Shown: positions 53,765 to 64,000 of the stretch, piece by piece
How the letters are laid out: every line of letters begins with the position of its first letter
How positions within the stretch are numbered: the first letter of the stretch is position 1
DNA from: Prionace glauca
Taxonomy: Eukaryota; Chordata; Chondrichthyes; Carcharhiniformes; Carcharhinidae
Direction of reading: 5' to 3'
DNA: 64,000 nucleotides
Assembly: GCA_037974335.1 (NCBI GenBank)
Contig: CM075760.1
Coordinates: 38,654,182 to 38,718,181 of the forward strand
Translations under genes and position numbers: made by a program
The notes under the pieces: generated by a model
Told to the model about the DNA's origin: nothing
What the model saw: the letters and a program-made list of their open reading frames with translations, nothing else
Databases searched by the model: none

Positions 53765-56560
53765 CTACTTTTTCCACTGTTGAAATCCACCAGCGAGCGT
53801 GGTGAAGGGACAAATTAGTAATTTCTTCAGCTCCTCTCTGAACTTGTTCTGGGCCACTGCATAGATAAAGACATTGTTGCAGGAACTGAGAGACTGGAAC
53901 ATGTTGGTTGCCTCTTGAAGGATATAGTCAGGGCTATTGAAATTCAGGCTGGTGAGGTAACCCGCACCTGCGAGCCGTGCATAGAGGAAATGTCCGACGT
54001 ACGTAGCCCATAGGAGAAGAAAACTGATCGAGATGGCGAAGAGCAGGACAATGGACCTCCTGCGGTTTTCCATCTCCGGATCTCCCTGGTTCTCGGTGCC
54101 TCGGAGTCTCCTGCGGGCTCTACTGGCCCCTAAGATGTGTCTCACAGTCAGGGTGTTGAGTAGCAGGATCAGGAGGAATGGAAGAAGGGGAGTTAAGATT
54201 TTGTCCAGCCAGTCATAGGCCAGCCAGGCTGACGATGTGTAGAAGGCAACCTTCATATCGCAGAACCAGGGCACCCCATCCAGGATGTATAAAGGCTGGT
54301 AGACAAAGTAGGAAGGGAAGTTTTCCATACAGCTGAGGGCACAGACTATTCCTATAACCCACAATGCTGTTTTCTCGGTGCAGTATCTGGTCTTCAGGCT
54401 CTGACAGCAGATGGCCACGAAACGGTCGATGGTGAAAGCCACAGTCAACCAAACTGAACCATCCCGAGTGACAAAGGTCAGCAAGGCGCTGGCTCTACAG
54501 GTGGGGGTGGTGGATAGGACACTGTTAGAAAAGTAGATGCGACCGATCCGATTGAGGATGACGGCAGAAATGATGACCAGAAAATCACTCACCGCAATCG
54601 CCACCAGGTAGTAGGTGATGCACCGGGAGAGTCCACACCGTCCTCGGCATAAGATTACAATCGCCAACAAGTTGGCTGTGAGAGGTAAAAAAATAGTGAA
54701 ACGTTACAGAGCGGAATCTAAACACCAGTTACTGACTCATCCAATCAATTACCAAATCCGTCCTGATCTCACCCTTTGCCTCAGACTGCCGCAGTTGGTG
54801 TTCGTTCAATATCCAAAGCTGAACTAAACATGTGTCATTGTAGAAAACATTGCAATCTGAGCTCGCCACAAACTGTGTATCCTGGTCAGCTCATGGTTAG
54901 TTACCCAACTTCAGCTCATTCGGGATAATTACCACTGATGCCGTTGTTCATAACAGGCCCAGTACATTAATCAAGTCTATGCTCGCTGATCTTTACTGAT
55001 TCCCAGCACAGCAGTGTCTCGTTTTTAATAATCTCATCCTCATCTGTCAATGCCTTCATAGTATCTTCATCCCAGGTCCTTGTAGCTTCCTGCAGCTTAC
55101 CTCCAACTCTGTTCCCTTGGGTGTCCCTGATATTTATCCCACCATAGTTGCATCTTTAGCTGCCGAGGCCCTAATATCTGGAACTTCCGCTCTCAACGGT
55201 TGTTTCTCGCCACCTCTCTTTAGGACTTCCATTGTAACCTAACTCTTTGATCAAATTTTGTATGAAATATCTACTTATGTCCTTCGGTTTTAAATGTCTT
55301 TGTGAAAGCTCCCCCCATAAGTACTGCAGTGGCTAGAGAAACAAGAGCAGCTTTACCTTTTCCACTGGCGATCAGAGATGAGTAATAATGGGAGGCATGG
55401 TGGCACAGTGGTTATCACTTCTTCCTCACAGTGACAGGAACCCGGGTTAAATTGCGAGACACTGTGTGGAGTTTGTATGTTCTCCCCGTTTCTGCATGGG
55501 TTTCCCCTGGGCAGTCCTATTTCCTCCCACAGTCCAAAGATGTGAGTGTTAGGTTAATTGGCCATGCTAAATTGCCCCTTTGTGTCAGGGGTACTAGCAA
55601 TGTAATTACGAGGGATTAAGGGCATAGGGCTGGGTGGGATTATGGTCGGTGGAGACTCGATGGGCCGAATGGCCTCCTTCTGATTCTTCGGTTCTAAATG
55701 TTGACCTTGCCACAGACACCCATAAAAATATCCAAACGAGAAATCAAATGTAGAAATTTATCAGCACAAGTAAAACGTGCATCACAGATTTAAACTCTTG
55801 AGTGTCCATTCATCCGATTGAAACCTTTCCTTAATTAAATCCTATGACTACATTAATACTGGGGGCTGCCCAGTATTGTATACCAATTGTATACAATTGT
55901 ATACCAATTGTATACAGTACCAATCATGGTGTTGTAACTATTCAGTCATTGCAGCTGCCGCACTGCAAATTCTTGTGATCACGATATGATTTTTCTTTAA
56001 TATCGGATTTCATCTAATTCAAAGAATGCAATGTAATAGTTAATTCACCAATAAATCACGGCATGAAAATACATGGTACTTCACTGTTACGCGGTATTGT
56101 TCCAAAATTGCATTCAGAACACCAGCGAATTTTGCTACCTTTAATGAAACTCAGAGTTAAACAATATAACAGATGCAAAGTCATCTATTATAGTTCAAAT
56201 TAGGCTACCCAGTTAAATGCATTTCTACCTTTGTGAAGCATATTAAGTTGAATAATATCTTGGAATGTTCTATGACTCAATCAAGTAAAGCATAGAATTT
56301 ACCATTATACGGTATAATATCAAATAAAGCACCTATATACAAAGGTCAGTACCCCGTTGGAGTCCCTTAAACTCATTAGTGCTAAATAGAATAATTAGCC
56401 CGTTCCTGAAAGAGAAGATACCCAAATTATTGGGTTTTTTTTAAGAAACGAAACAATGTAAATAACTTTTTTTTGAGATTTGTCTCTTACCAGGGACACC
56501 AATAGCAGCAAGAATCGGATAGTAAATGGCATAGAAGAGACCCTTCGCTGGCCCATGCAT
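53765..56560 (-). CDS. GPR139-like class A GPCR, complete two-exon gene
   Basis: Exon 1 (56491-56560) starts MHGPAKGLFYAIYY and continues PILAAIGVP, ending CCTG|GTAAGAG. Exon 2 (53765-54675) starts after ttacctctcacag in the same phase 1. Joined, they read IGVPANLLAIVILCRGRCG, the expected TM1 of GPR139-type receptors. TM2 follows (YYLVAIAVSDFLVIISA), then TM3 with DRF (SVWLTVAFTIDRFVAICCQ), TM4 (ALWVIGIVCALSC), PWFCDM with the outer-loop Cys, TM5 (PFLLILLLNTLTVRHILG), the basic loop SRARRRLRGTE, TM6 (RRSIVLLFAISISFLLLWAT) and TM7 (NNVFIYAV). It ends AGGFQQWKK. The predicted protein is 326 residues with no break. The intron holds a SINE (55398-55700) and a palindromic repeat. The neighbour at 51.2 kb has the same strand and layout, suggesting tandem duplication. 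Confidence 0.93.
55398..55700 (+). mobile_element. tRNA-headed SINE (family A), near full length
   Basis: It has the head gcatggtggcacagtggtta, the body gtgtggagtttgtatgttct and aattggccatgctaaattgc, and ends gatgggccgaatggcctcct. It lies inside the GPCR intron. Confidence 0.88.
55872..55918. repeat. Tandem palindromic repeat
   Basis: Two copies of attgtataccaattgtata occur back to back; each contains self-complementary gtataccaattgtatac-like words, and the junction forms the perfect palindrome gtatacaattgtatac. Confidence 0.85.
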
Positions 56561-57219
56561 CGCCTCTCAGGAACTAAAGGGTTTTCAGAAGCTTAAAACT
56601 ATTCTCTGCGACACATTCAAAGAGGCCCTCATTTATTCTGAATGAGAGTCTCTGGAGGGACAATTAGGTAACAACTTGCTCCTTCGTCACACTTCAGTAA
56701 ACAAACAGATTAACTCACTATTTCATGTGTTCCACTTGCCAGAACGGCAGCGTGGATAATTACATTTTGCATTTGGGCCGATTGAGGACAACAGATTTTG
56801 TGTTTTGCCTATCTCCACAAAACCATGGCTTTGTGTCCCCTCCAAGTGGAATGGATGGCGGTAGACACTGAACTGTCGTCCGATATTTAACCAAATATTG
56901 CCACTTCCAATCTCTGACACACTACCAACTGTTGACTGTTTTCTGGTGCCAGATCAGCTCTTGCATTTGGTTTATTCATCAGTGTATAATGCTCCCAAAG
57001 TATTTCAGTGAACTATTACAAATCACGACCAGCTCACATGGAGGGAGGGGGTCTCTGCAGCTGGAGATAGTTCCATTTAAATTCTGGGCCATATGGAAAC
57101 TGTGCAATGCTTCCTTTGTCCAGCTGAGCTACAAAGGCAGTGAAGGCCTCCAAATACTCGCGTTCGGAGTCTCTGATGTCCTCACATTTGTCAAATGGCC
57201 CCGTGTAAAATAAACACAA

Positions 57220-58600
57220 ACACCATCAGATGAAAAAAGTTCTGAAACCTGGATTAGAAATATTATCACAAAGTGCACTGGGAACAGAGACACTGTCCAT
57301 GCAATATATATATAAAAAATAAATACACTGAAGCGGGAATAGCTGTGACAGAACAGACCATAATTTGAACAGTGTCAGTCATAGTTTGATGCAAAATGAG
57401 ACATGGTTAACGCAGTAGCAATTCAAATAGCGTTGCATGCAATAACAAATAGTCAGGGTTAATGCCGTAATTAACGTGTCAGCTAACAGGAATATAGACA
57501 TGGTCCAATGCAATTATAACTGGGGCAGGGTCTGGAATATCGAGGTTTCAATAACCGTGGTAGCAAAGTCCACGGGTAGGGGAAAATAGACCAAAACATA
57601 TCCAGAAACAGAAAATTAAAACAGGTTAAAATGAAGAGAATTGGAAATAGAGTCGTAAAAGAGAAGTTAACATGCAAAATCGGAATGAGAGGAAGACGCA
57701 GCTGAGACTTACAACAAGAATAAAAAGCACAGAAAATTCAGAACCAATGGAAAGGGAAGAGGAGGAAAATAAAAAACGATGAGTGTGATGCATAGAGTTA
57801 AAAATCTGGTGAAATCGTAACTGAAGTGACTCAGAAATTATGTGAAACGGCTTCTGTTTTAACTTGAATCAGATTTCCTTGATAGAACGCAGAGAAAAGG
57901 TTACAGCGCAGGAGAGGCCATTCAGCAGTTAGCAGAAAATGGTCAGCTCAATGCTTTAACTCCGAGATGAATTTCATGTTTCCGGTCAGAATGAAACGGC
58001 TGAAATGGTAGATGCCTGTTTTTCTCCATAACTTCTGGTCTACCTGATGCTGACAAACAATAGTAAAAGGTTCCAGGGCTGCAACTTTCTTTGCTTTTTG
58101 TACTGCCAATTTCTAACCAAACTGAGCTTCAGCCCCTGTAGCTCTATATTTAACCCCTCCATCTCTGACATCTCTCCAGTCAGACAACCCTGTGAGATAT
58201 CGGTACTGATCTTATTGTGGCATCATGAGCGTTCCACAGGCAACATGAGTTCCATCTATAAATTCTCATCTTGAACATTTCCATTGAAATTTCAAGGCAA
58301 GCAGAGCTTTTTGAGCAGAATGGTTCAGATTCCCATCCCCTTTGATGTGAACAAGTTGTTTCTGATTTCACTACAGAGCTTGCCTATTAAACATTGACTG
58401 AATACAGGGGGTGAATGTGAGAAGCTGAAGTTTCCAGTTGAAGAAGTTCCCAGTGTCTCTGAGCAGCTGAACTGGGGAAGCCTTTGGACAGAGACAGTGC
58501 TGCTGCTATTCGCCTTCCTGGCCACCAGGGGTCGCTGTAACACTCCCAGGCACTACACCACCCAGTGTCACCTCTTGCCCACTCCGGCCCGGCCGCTGCT
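57220..58600. other. Non-coding, nothing recognised
   Basis: AT-rich or mixed sequence with no recognisable domain, tRNA or V segment. The part near 58400-58560 is more G/C-rich but unassigned. Confidence 0.4.
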
Positions 58601-58604
58601 CATT

Positions 58605-58680
58605 AGTGTCACATGTAAGGCTCACATTAACACTGCAATAAAGTTACTGGGAGAGAGATAGAGACACACAGAGACAGAGA
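58605..58680 (-). repeat. SINE 3'-tail fragment followed by (gagaca)n
   Basis: aggctcacattaacactgca and ataaagttactgg match the reverse of the tail of the SINE at 1744. They run into a gagacagaga repeat. Confidence 0.65.
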
Positions 58681-58854
58681 CAGAGACGGAGATGTTGGGA
58701 AACTTACCAAAGCAGTTTGTGTCTGCAGTGTCTTTGAGCTTGCCGGGGTGCCAGGGAGAGAATGTCACTGCCTTCACCTCTCTCTCTGCCTCTCTGTATA
58801 AAACAATCACCAAATTACAGGGCACTCAATAGTGTGACCGCACAGGATTCATTA

Positions 58855-59060
58855 TCAAATCTCTCTCTCTCTCCCTGTCTCTGTTCCTCTCCCTTTCTCT
58901 CCTGTCTCTCCCTCTCCCTGTCACTCTGTCTTTCTGTTTCTCTCTCTCCTTGTCTCTCTTGTCTGTTTTTCTGTCTCTCTCTCTCCCAGTCTGTTTCTCT
59001 CTCTCTGTGTCTCTTCTGTAGTAGATGGGAGACAGAGACAGGGAGGGAGGGTACGAGGGA
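58855..59060. repeat. CT-rich microsatellite, then GA-rich tract
   Basis: (CT)n, ctctgtctct and tgtctttctg repeats switch to gagacagagacagggaggga near 59028. Confidence 0.9.
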
Positions 59061-59204
59061 GGGATGGAAACAGCTGTAGGTGTGGGTTAGATGCAGGGGG
59101 AGAGACACAGGCTGTTAGAGGGAGGGGGGCCTCAGTGAGGGACAGGGGCTCCAGTTGAATTGTGATGGTCTTGGGGGATTGGGGGGGGGGATTTCACTGT
59201 CTCA

Positions 59205-60180
59205 GCCTCTCTCTCCCTCTGTATAAACATTTCCCAAATTAAAAAACTCAGCACGGCTGACTGCACCTTGTGGGATCTTCCTGTGCACCACAGGGATTTT
59301 GTTTTAAAAAAGGGTTTGCTGTGTTTTAAGGAGTAGTTCCAGCTTTTCTGGAGATTTGGGACAATGCAGACACACAGGGTGGGGAGTGGGAAAGAGGGCT
59401 CACAGCAGGTGAGAGCGTGGGGTGACTGTGTCCTATCTGATTCAGATTCACTTTGCTGCTGCTGTGGGATCTTGCTGTGCACACACTGGGCCTCTGACCT
59501 TTGCCCCGCACTGCGACAGCGACCACACATTTTACTTTGAAACGAGATCTGGCTCAGGGACCGCAGAGTGGGGTTCAAGGTAAAAGCTGGAAAGGGGGTT
59601 GGGTAAATTCGAGCACTTTAATCTCCGAGGCATCGTAGGCTACGGAGCAAGTGCTGGGGAATGGGAGGAGTATAGATTGGGATTTGATGGGCCAGCATTG
59701 AGCTGGTGGGCCGAAGGGCCTGTTTCTGTGCTGTCTGACTCCAGATTCTTTTCTCTCTGTTTTCCCAGGAATTTCTATTTGGATTGGGGGGCGGGGGGTA
59801 TAGAATTTCCCTGTCTCTGTCTCTCCAGTGTTCTTCCCAATCCCTGCACCCCCTCCCCTCTCCCCACACATTCCCATCTATATTTCATCTCTCAATAAAA
59901 TGTGAAAGAAAACCCCAGTGTGAATTGTTGTCAGTTTAATTTCTGTCTCAGCCTCTCTCTGCCTCACTCTCTCTCTCTCTGTATAAACATTTCCCAAAGT
60001 AAAAAACACTCCACACAGCTGACTGTGTCCTGTGGGATCTTGCTGTGCACCACAGGGATTTTGTTTTAAAAAGGGCGGGGGGGGGTTTCTCAGAGGGAGT
60101 TTAAAAACTTTCAGGGGACTGTGGGGAAGTCTCCAGACTTGGGACAACACACACACACAGGGTGGGGTGTTTGGGGGGGA
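59205..60180 (+). repeat. Diverged direct repeats, about 745 bp apart
   Basis: Two blocks share the order ctctgtataaacatttccca, then gctgactg, tgtgggatctt, ctgtgcaccacagggatttt and gttttaaaaaaggg (59208-59320 and 59955-60075). They end in gacacacagggtggggag-like DNA. They resemble the 3' parts of a common shark repeat; a SINE-type terminus (gtgggccgaagggcctgttt) lies between them at 59706. Confidence 0.65.
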
Positions 60181-60224
60181 TGTGTACTGGGGGGCTGGGC
60201 AGTGAGATATTCTGATATTCCCAA

Positions 60225-60378
60225 CCAGGTAAAAAGTCTGACAACACCAGGTTTTAGTCCAACCGATTTATTTGATGATATTCTCACAAGCAAGCAAGCT
60301 TTCGAGGTTACCCTCTTCGTCAGGTGAATTAAAAAATTGTGTTTACGCCAGTCCAACGCCGGCATACCCACATCATTC
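60225..60378 (+). repeat. Dispersed foldback-type repeat
   Basis: It contains gtctgacaacaccaggtttt, agcaagctttcgaggttacc and cagtccaacgccggcatacc. It is related to 24010-24140. Confidence 0.6.
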
Positions 60379-60689
60379 CCAACAAGGGCCAGAGGTCTGA
60401 GTGTTTAAACATATTAAACTGTTCAAACAGAGACAGGCAGAAAGCCCTGAGGGTTCACAGCTCCCTGGAAATGCAAAGGCAACTCCCATTGCCCCAAACA
60501 GCAGCAAGATGTGAACTGGAAACCCCTTCCCTCAGCTTGTTCCACACTGACCTTTCCACAACCCCCAACATGTTTCCAAACACTCCCTGTAGTTTCTTCA
60601 AACTTTCTATCAAACTGTCTGTGCATTCTGCTCAATACTGACCCCCCCTCTCAATCTGGCACTGACCTGGGCTCTGAATTCACACAGAG

Positions 60690-60800
60690 TCACAGATAGA
60701 GTTTAAAGTTGAAAGTTTTAAAATGTATTTATTGCTGTCACAAGGCTAACATTAACACTGCAATGAAATTACTGAGAGAGAGAGAGAGAGACAGAAGTCC
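60690..60800 (-). repeat. SINE 3'-tail fragment with (ga)n
   Basis: aatgtatttattgctgtcac, aaggctaacattaacactgc and aatgaaattactgagagaga match the tail seen at 58605. Confidence 0.6.
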
Positions 60801-61174
60801 TAAATAAAGAGACAGAAAGAGATAATTTAAACATTTTCTGGTATTTTAATATATTTCTCTCTCTTTTCCCCATGAATTAATATTGAGATTTTACTGAGAG
60901 ACAGTGTAACTGAGAAGGGGGAATCCTGGGCTCTCGTGCTCTTTAATTTAAACATTTTCTGGTATTTTAATGAATGATTTTCTCTTCTCCCCAGGAATTT
61001 GAATTTTGAAGAATGCAATGGGACTGGGAATCCTTGGACAAGGGGCTTTTCTCCAGAGGAGGATGGATGAACTGAGTCCTGTTCTATAGGCCACACGCGA
61101 GTTGTTGTCTCTTTATTATCCCCAATCCAGGTTTAATTTTAATCTCGCTTCCTCGAATGAACCAGTTCTGGTTA

Positions 61175-61207
61175 GATTGCGGGGGCGGGGGGGGGGGGGG
61201 GGGGTGG
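61175..61207. repeat. Poly-G tract
   Basis: A nearly uninterrupted run of about 22 G lies after gcgggggcggg. It could form a G-quadruplex, and its length is prone to sequencing error. Confidence 0.9.
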
Positions 61208-61800
61208 GGCTGGAGTTTAAAACCCTGAGGTTAAAATATCGTGGCTTTGTAATGTGTTCTCCTTGTCACCAAGTGTTGAATATCAGGGTCTGAATTCTTC
61301 CAGTATGCCTAATAACAGGTGGTGAGAACAGAACAGGTTCCTGGTCACTCATACTGCAGGAGGTAATGAAAGCCACTACAGTAATTTGTCAGGCATAATC
61401 ATGAGCAATCTAATGGAAATCTGTGGTCACCTAGCGCCACGTCAAGGCATGATGCCTGGAGGATGAGGTGGGAACAGGAGACTTAGAGAGTGAACTCTAT
61501 AGAGCGTTGTATCCTAATGTCATTGGGTAGCCTGAGTACGACGTTCAAGACAATATAGATCATCAATATGGCTCCTCAATGTAGCAGAAAGAGAGCGAGG
61601 ATGGGTGAAAAGACAGAAAGAGAGAGAGAGGTGTCCATTATTTGGTTCAAATTTGCGACAAGTTCAATGTAACCGGCATATTTGAATTCCCCAATCCCTT
61701 TACTCCAGGATCAGAGTGATGAGAATTTCTGATTGAGAATTCCTACTGCCTCCTGCGGTGATGAAGTTTGTAACATCACCACAACTATAGGCATATGGAT
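61208..61800. other. Non-coding, nothing recognised
   Basis: No gene or repeat family was recognised before the LINE terminus at 61802. Confidence 0.4.
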
Positions 61801-61801
61801 A

Positions 61802-61905
61802 ACATTGGAATAGTTTAGGTTAGAGGGTCATTCGATTGGTCCCACTGGCCGGCGCAACATTGAGGGCGGAAGGGCCTGTACTGCGCCGTAATGTTCTATG
61901 TTCTA
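61802..61905 (+). mobile_element. CR1-like LINE 3' terminus
   Basis: tttaggttagagggtcattc, ggccggcgcaacattgaggg and ggaagggcctgtactgcgcc with an atgttct repeat tail are nearly the same as the 3' end of the young LINE at 46130-46224. It is extremely 5'-truncated. Confidence 0.85.
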
Positions 61906-62674
61906 CACTGAAAATGAAATTCCTTAGGTTCGCAAGTCCCATTTGACCTCTGGAGTCTGTGAAAGGCGCTACATCATTAAAAGTACGATCTCTTTTTTCG
62001 ACGGATACTTTTTGTACAGGTTGCGTTCATTGTCTTCCTGATTCCACGGGAACCAATAATGTTTAGCTTTAATTTCATTTTCATTATTTCAGTTTGTTTT
62101 GCCCAGATTGGGTTAATGAGTGGACACCACTCCCCGAGACTTCCCGAATTCTGTCTCCAGTCCCTTCAGAGATTCTTTCCACCCCAGGAGATCCGGCAAT
62201 CTATCCGGAACAACACTCCGGGAACTTACCGAGGAGACAGCGCAGTGTTTAGAAATGCTGCACCGTCAGAGCTGTCAGCCTCTCGATGACCTGTTAAATC
62301 TGGGGTACCGTCTTCCCTCTCAGGTGGAGGTGCCACATGGTCACTGTTTCCAAAAAGAGCAAGAGAAACATCCTGTTCGGAATGTGTTCACCAATCACAA
62401 TGACTGACACTGCCAGAGCACTACAATATTACTGAATGAAATAATATCATTGTGAGTCCAAAAATAGCTGCTGTGTTTATTACATAAAACACTTCGGGAC
62501 ATTAAAATTTACAAAGATATTCTCAAGCTCATTCTTTTAAGTGTCTCGATGTTTTAATTTTGCAATATATTTGTTATTCATAAAAATATTCTCAGTAAAA
62601 GATTGAGAAATCACCACGATTTCAGGTTCCATTTCAGACTCACTCTGATCCGTTATGTTGCGTGAGGCTCTGAG

Positions 62675-62713
62675 AGTTTTTGTACAGGTTCAGCCCAGCT
62701 CTGTGTCTCTGTG
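62675..62713 (-). other. V-type recombination signal, 23-bp spacer
   Basis: On the minus strand: heptamer CACAGAG (plus 62707-62713), a 23-bp spacer and nonamer ACAAAAACT (plus 62675-62683), directly after the V coding end. Confidence 0.92.
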
Positions 62714-63599
62714 GGTCTCAGTGCGCAGTAATACACCCCGGAGTCTGTCAGCTCTGTTTGAGACACTTTCAGCGGGACGGTGCGGGTTGTTTCATTGAGC
62801 TCCGCTGTAAAACGATCCCCGAGGGATCTCTCTGTTTTGTCGCTGTATCTATTCCTCTTCAGCAGAAACTCCATGGACCCGCTGGAATGCTGTCGGTACC
62901 AGAATAAATCAGGATTGCTGCTACTTGTAACTGTGTAATTACAGAGTAACTGAACAACATCTCCTTCAGTGATGGTGACTGCAGCCGGTGTCTGTGAAAC
63001 AGAATCTCCTCCACAATGTCCTGTAAGAACGCAAAGAAATATTAAAGAAACAATGCGACTTCACTCTGTCTCCCCCACCTACCCGCACCCTCCACCAAAT
63101 ATGTCGTCATCTTGAGCAATAATCTCAGAAAGAAATCACACAGCGCAACAAAAATATATTTCAGAGTTCAGCCGCTGGAAAGGGAAAGTGGTTGTGGCGA
63201 TTGACTAAAGTTTCTACCATAAACTTTCTATTCTTTCTCATGAGATCAGTTCCTCGCCTTCAGTTCCTGTAATTGGAAACTGCTCTCGGTCTGTCTTTTT
63301 GAAGTGTGGTATTGCCCAAGTTATTCACTGGTTTCAACCTGAGCCAACTCAATCTCTCTCATTCCATGGGGGAATTGTGCCTAATCCCAACAGTGTTTAG
63401 TGTTGAGAACCTGATAATTTTTCGATGTTGAGATCAATCCATTCCCTGACCACACACCCTTAGCCCCTCGCACTGAGCGAAGCGCAGGATAGAATATAGT
63501 TTATGGCAACGATGTGTAGCACAGAGTGGATCAGTTTGTGAACCTACCGGTTAAAAGTGCTGCCGCTGTGAGGAATAAATGCAGCGTAAAAGGAGACAT
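62714..63599 (-). CDS. TCR alpha/delta-type V gene (leader and V exons)
   Basis: The leader exon (63548-63599) encodes MSPFTLHLFLTAAALLT and ends ACCG|GTAGGT. A 527-bp intron ends in gcgttcttacag. The V exon (62714-63020, phase 1) reads GHCGGDSVSQTPAAVTITEG, the first Cys in VVQLLCNYTV, the Trp in PDLFWYRQHSSGSMEFLL, RFTAELNETTRTVPLKVS, and the second Cys in LTDSGVYYCALRP against the RSS. WYRQ and the YYCAL ending are TCR alpha/delta features. The frame is open, both splice sites are good and the RSS is strong, so it should be functional. An unusual extra Cys occurs near the mature N terminus (GHCGG). Whether it is TRAV or TRDV cannot be decided from sequence alone. Confidence 0.94.
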
Positions 63600-63695
63600 G
63601 TTTGCAACGAGCTTGCGGCGAATTTGACCAGAACGAGTTGAAGCTGAATTGTTTTTAGTCAAGAGCGGAAAAGATCGAGTCAGATCCGGGCCCCT

Positions 63696-63745
63696 GTTGA
63701 TTGGTTTACTGCTGAAAATGTCATCAGATGACATCCAATCAGCTT
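63696..63745 (-). promoter_or_regulatory. Candidate promoter elements of the TCR V gene
   Basis: A palindrome tgtcatcagatgaca (63719-63733) resembles a CRE-type bZIP site, such as those in TCR V promoters. It is flanked by CCAAT-box-like ccaatcag and its reverse attgg. It lies 120-135 bp upstream of the start codon. Function is inferred. Confidence 0.4.
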
Positions 63746-64000
63746 CAAGTTTCTATGTACTTCAATGCAACCAATGATCTCATCGTTCCTTTGTCTGCAA
63801 ATCATCCTATTGGCGGAGAGAAATGAATTTGGTCATCCCACGACAGGAGATTACTTTCCCCTTCAACTGTCATTTCAGGAACCGACTGGTTCCCTGAGTC
63901 TTGATGGCTCTCTTCTGACATGGAGAATGACAATATCCGTCCACACAACAACATAACAAGCAGCTTGTTTTGAAACATGTTTGGGAAAGCAGTTATGGTG

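Noticed and set aside
1-64000. CRISPR arrays, prokaryotic operons, Shine-Dalgarno sites, attachment sites
   Set aside because: The window is a vertebrate nuclear sequence with introns, SINEs and LINEs; the tandem repeats seen lack unique equal-length spacers.

Overview
This window is eukaryotic and almost certainly from a cartilaginous fish (shark). The basis is a complete cluster-type immunoglobulin heavy-chain gene (one VH, two D, one JH, then four mu constant domains and two membrane exons), tRNA-headed SINEs ending in the 'gggccgaagggcct' motif, abundant CR1-like LINEs, and intron-bearing GPR139-like receptors. No database search was possible. Family calls rest on residue patterns, splice phases and recombination signals read directly from the sequence.

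Layout. 0-2 kb: a degraded L2-type LINE and two SINEs. 2.7-3.1 kb: a T-cell receptor alpha/delta-type V exon (minus) with a 23-bp-spacer recombination signal (RSS), probably defective at its 5' end. 5.0-7.6 kb: three tRNA-like genes: a Glu-type body with a UUU anticodon, Asn-GUU, and intron-containing Ile-UAU. 9-11.5 kb: a rearranged CR1-like LINE. 14.4-14.9 kb: a GPR139-like pseudogene (plus). 15.4-33.2 kb: the IgM heavy-chain cluster on the minus strand. Its order is leader and VH, D1, D2, JH, an 8-kb repeat-rich intron, CH1, CH2, CH3, CH4 with a secretory tail, TM1, TM2. 33.5-42 kb: non-coding sequence with LINE/SINE fragments and a 130-bp inverted repeat. 42.6-47.7 kb: an old minus-strand CR1-like LINE interrupted by a young plus-strand copy. 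48.4-50 kb: a Ty3/Gypsy fossil. 51-56.6 kb: two GPR139-like receptor genes (minus), one with both exons visible. 57-62.6 kb: simple repeats and SINE fragments. 62.7-63.6 kb: a complete, apparently functional TCR alpha/delta-type V gene (minus).

The main observation is the architecture. A germline, unjoined IgM cluster with every recombination signal in place lies between two TCR V elements, and all three point the same way. If the TCR D/J/C genes lie beyond the left end, ordinary deletional joining of the right-hand TCR V would delete the IgM cluster from that chromosome. The IgM VH would also sit inside a T-cell-receptor locus. The cluster's RSS layout, V(23)-(12)D1(22)-(12)D2(12)-(23)J, permits ordered V-D1-D2-J assembly and satisfies the 12/23 rule at each junction.
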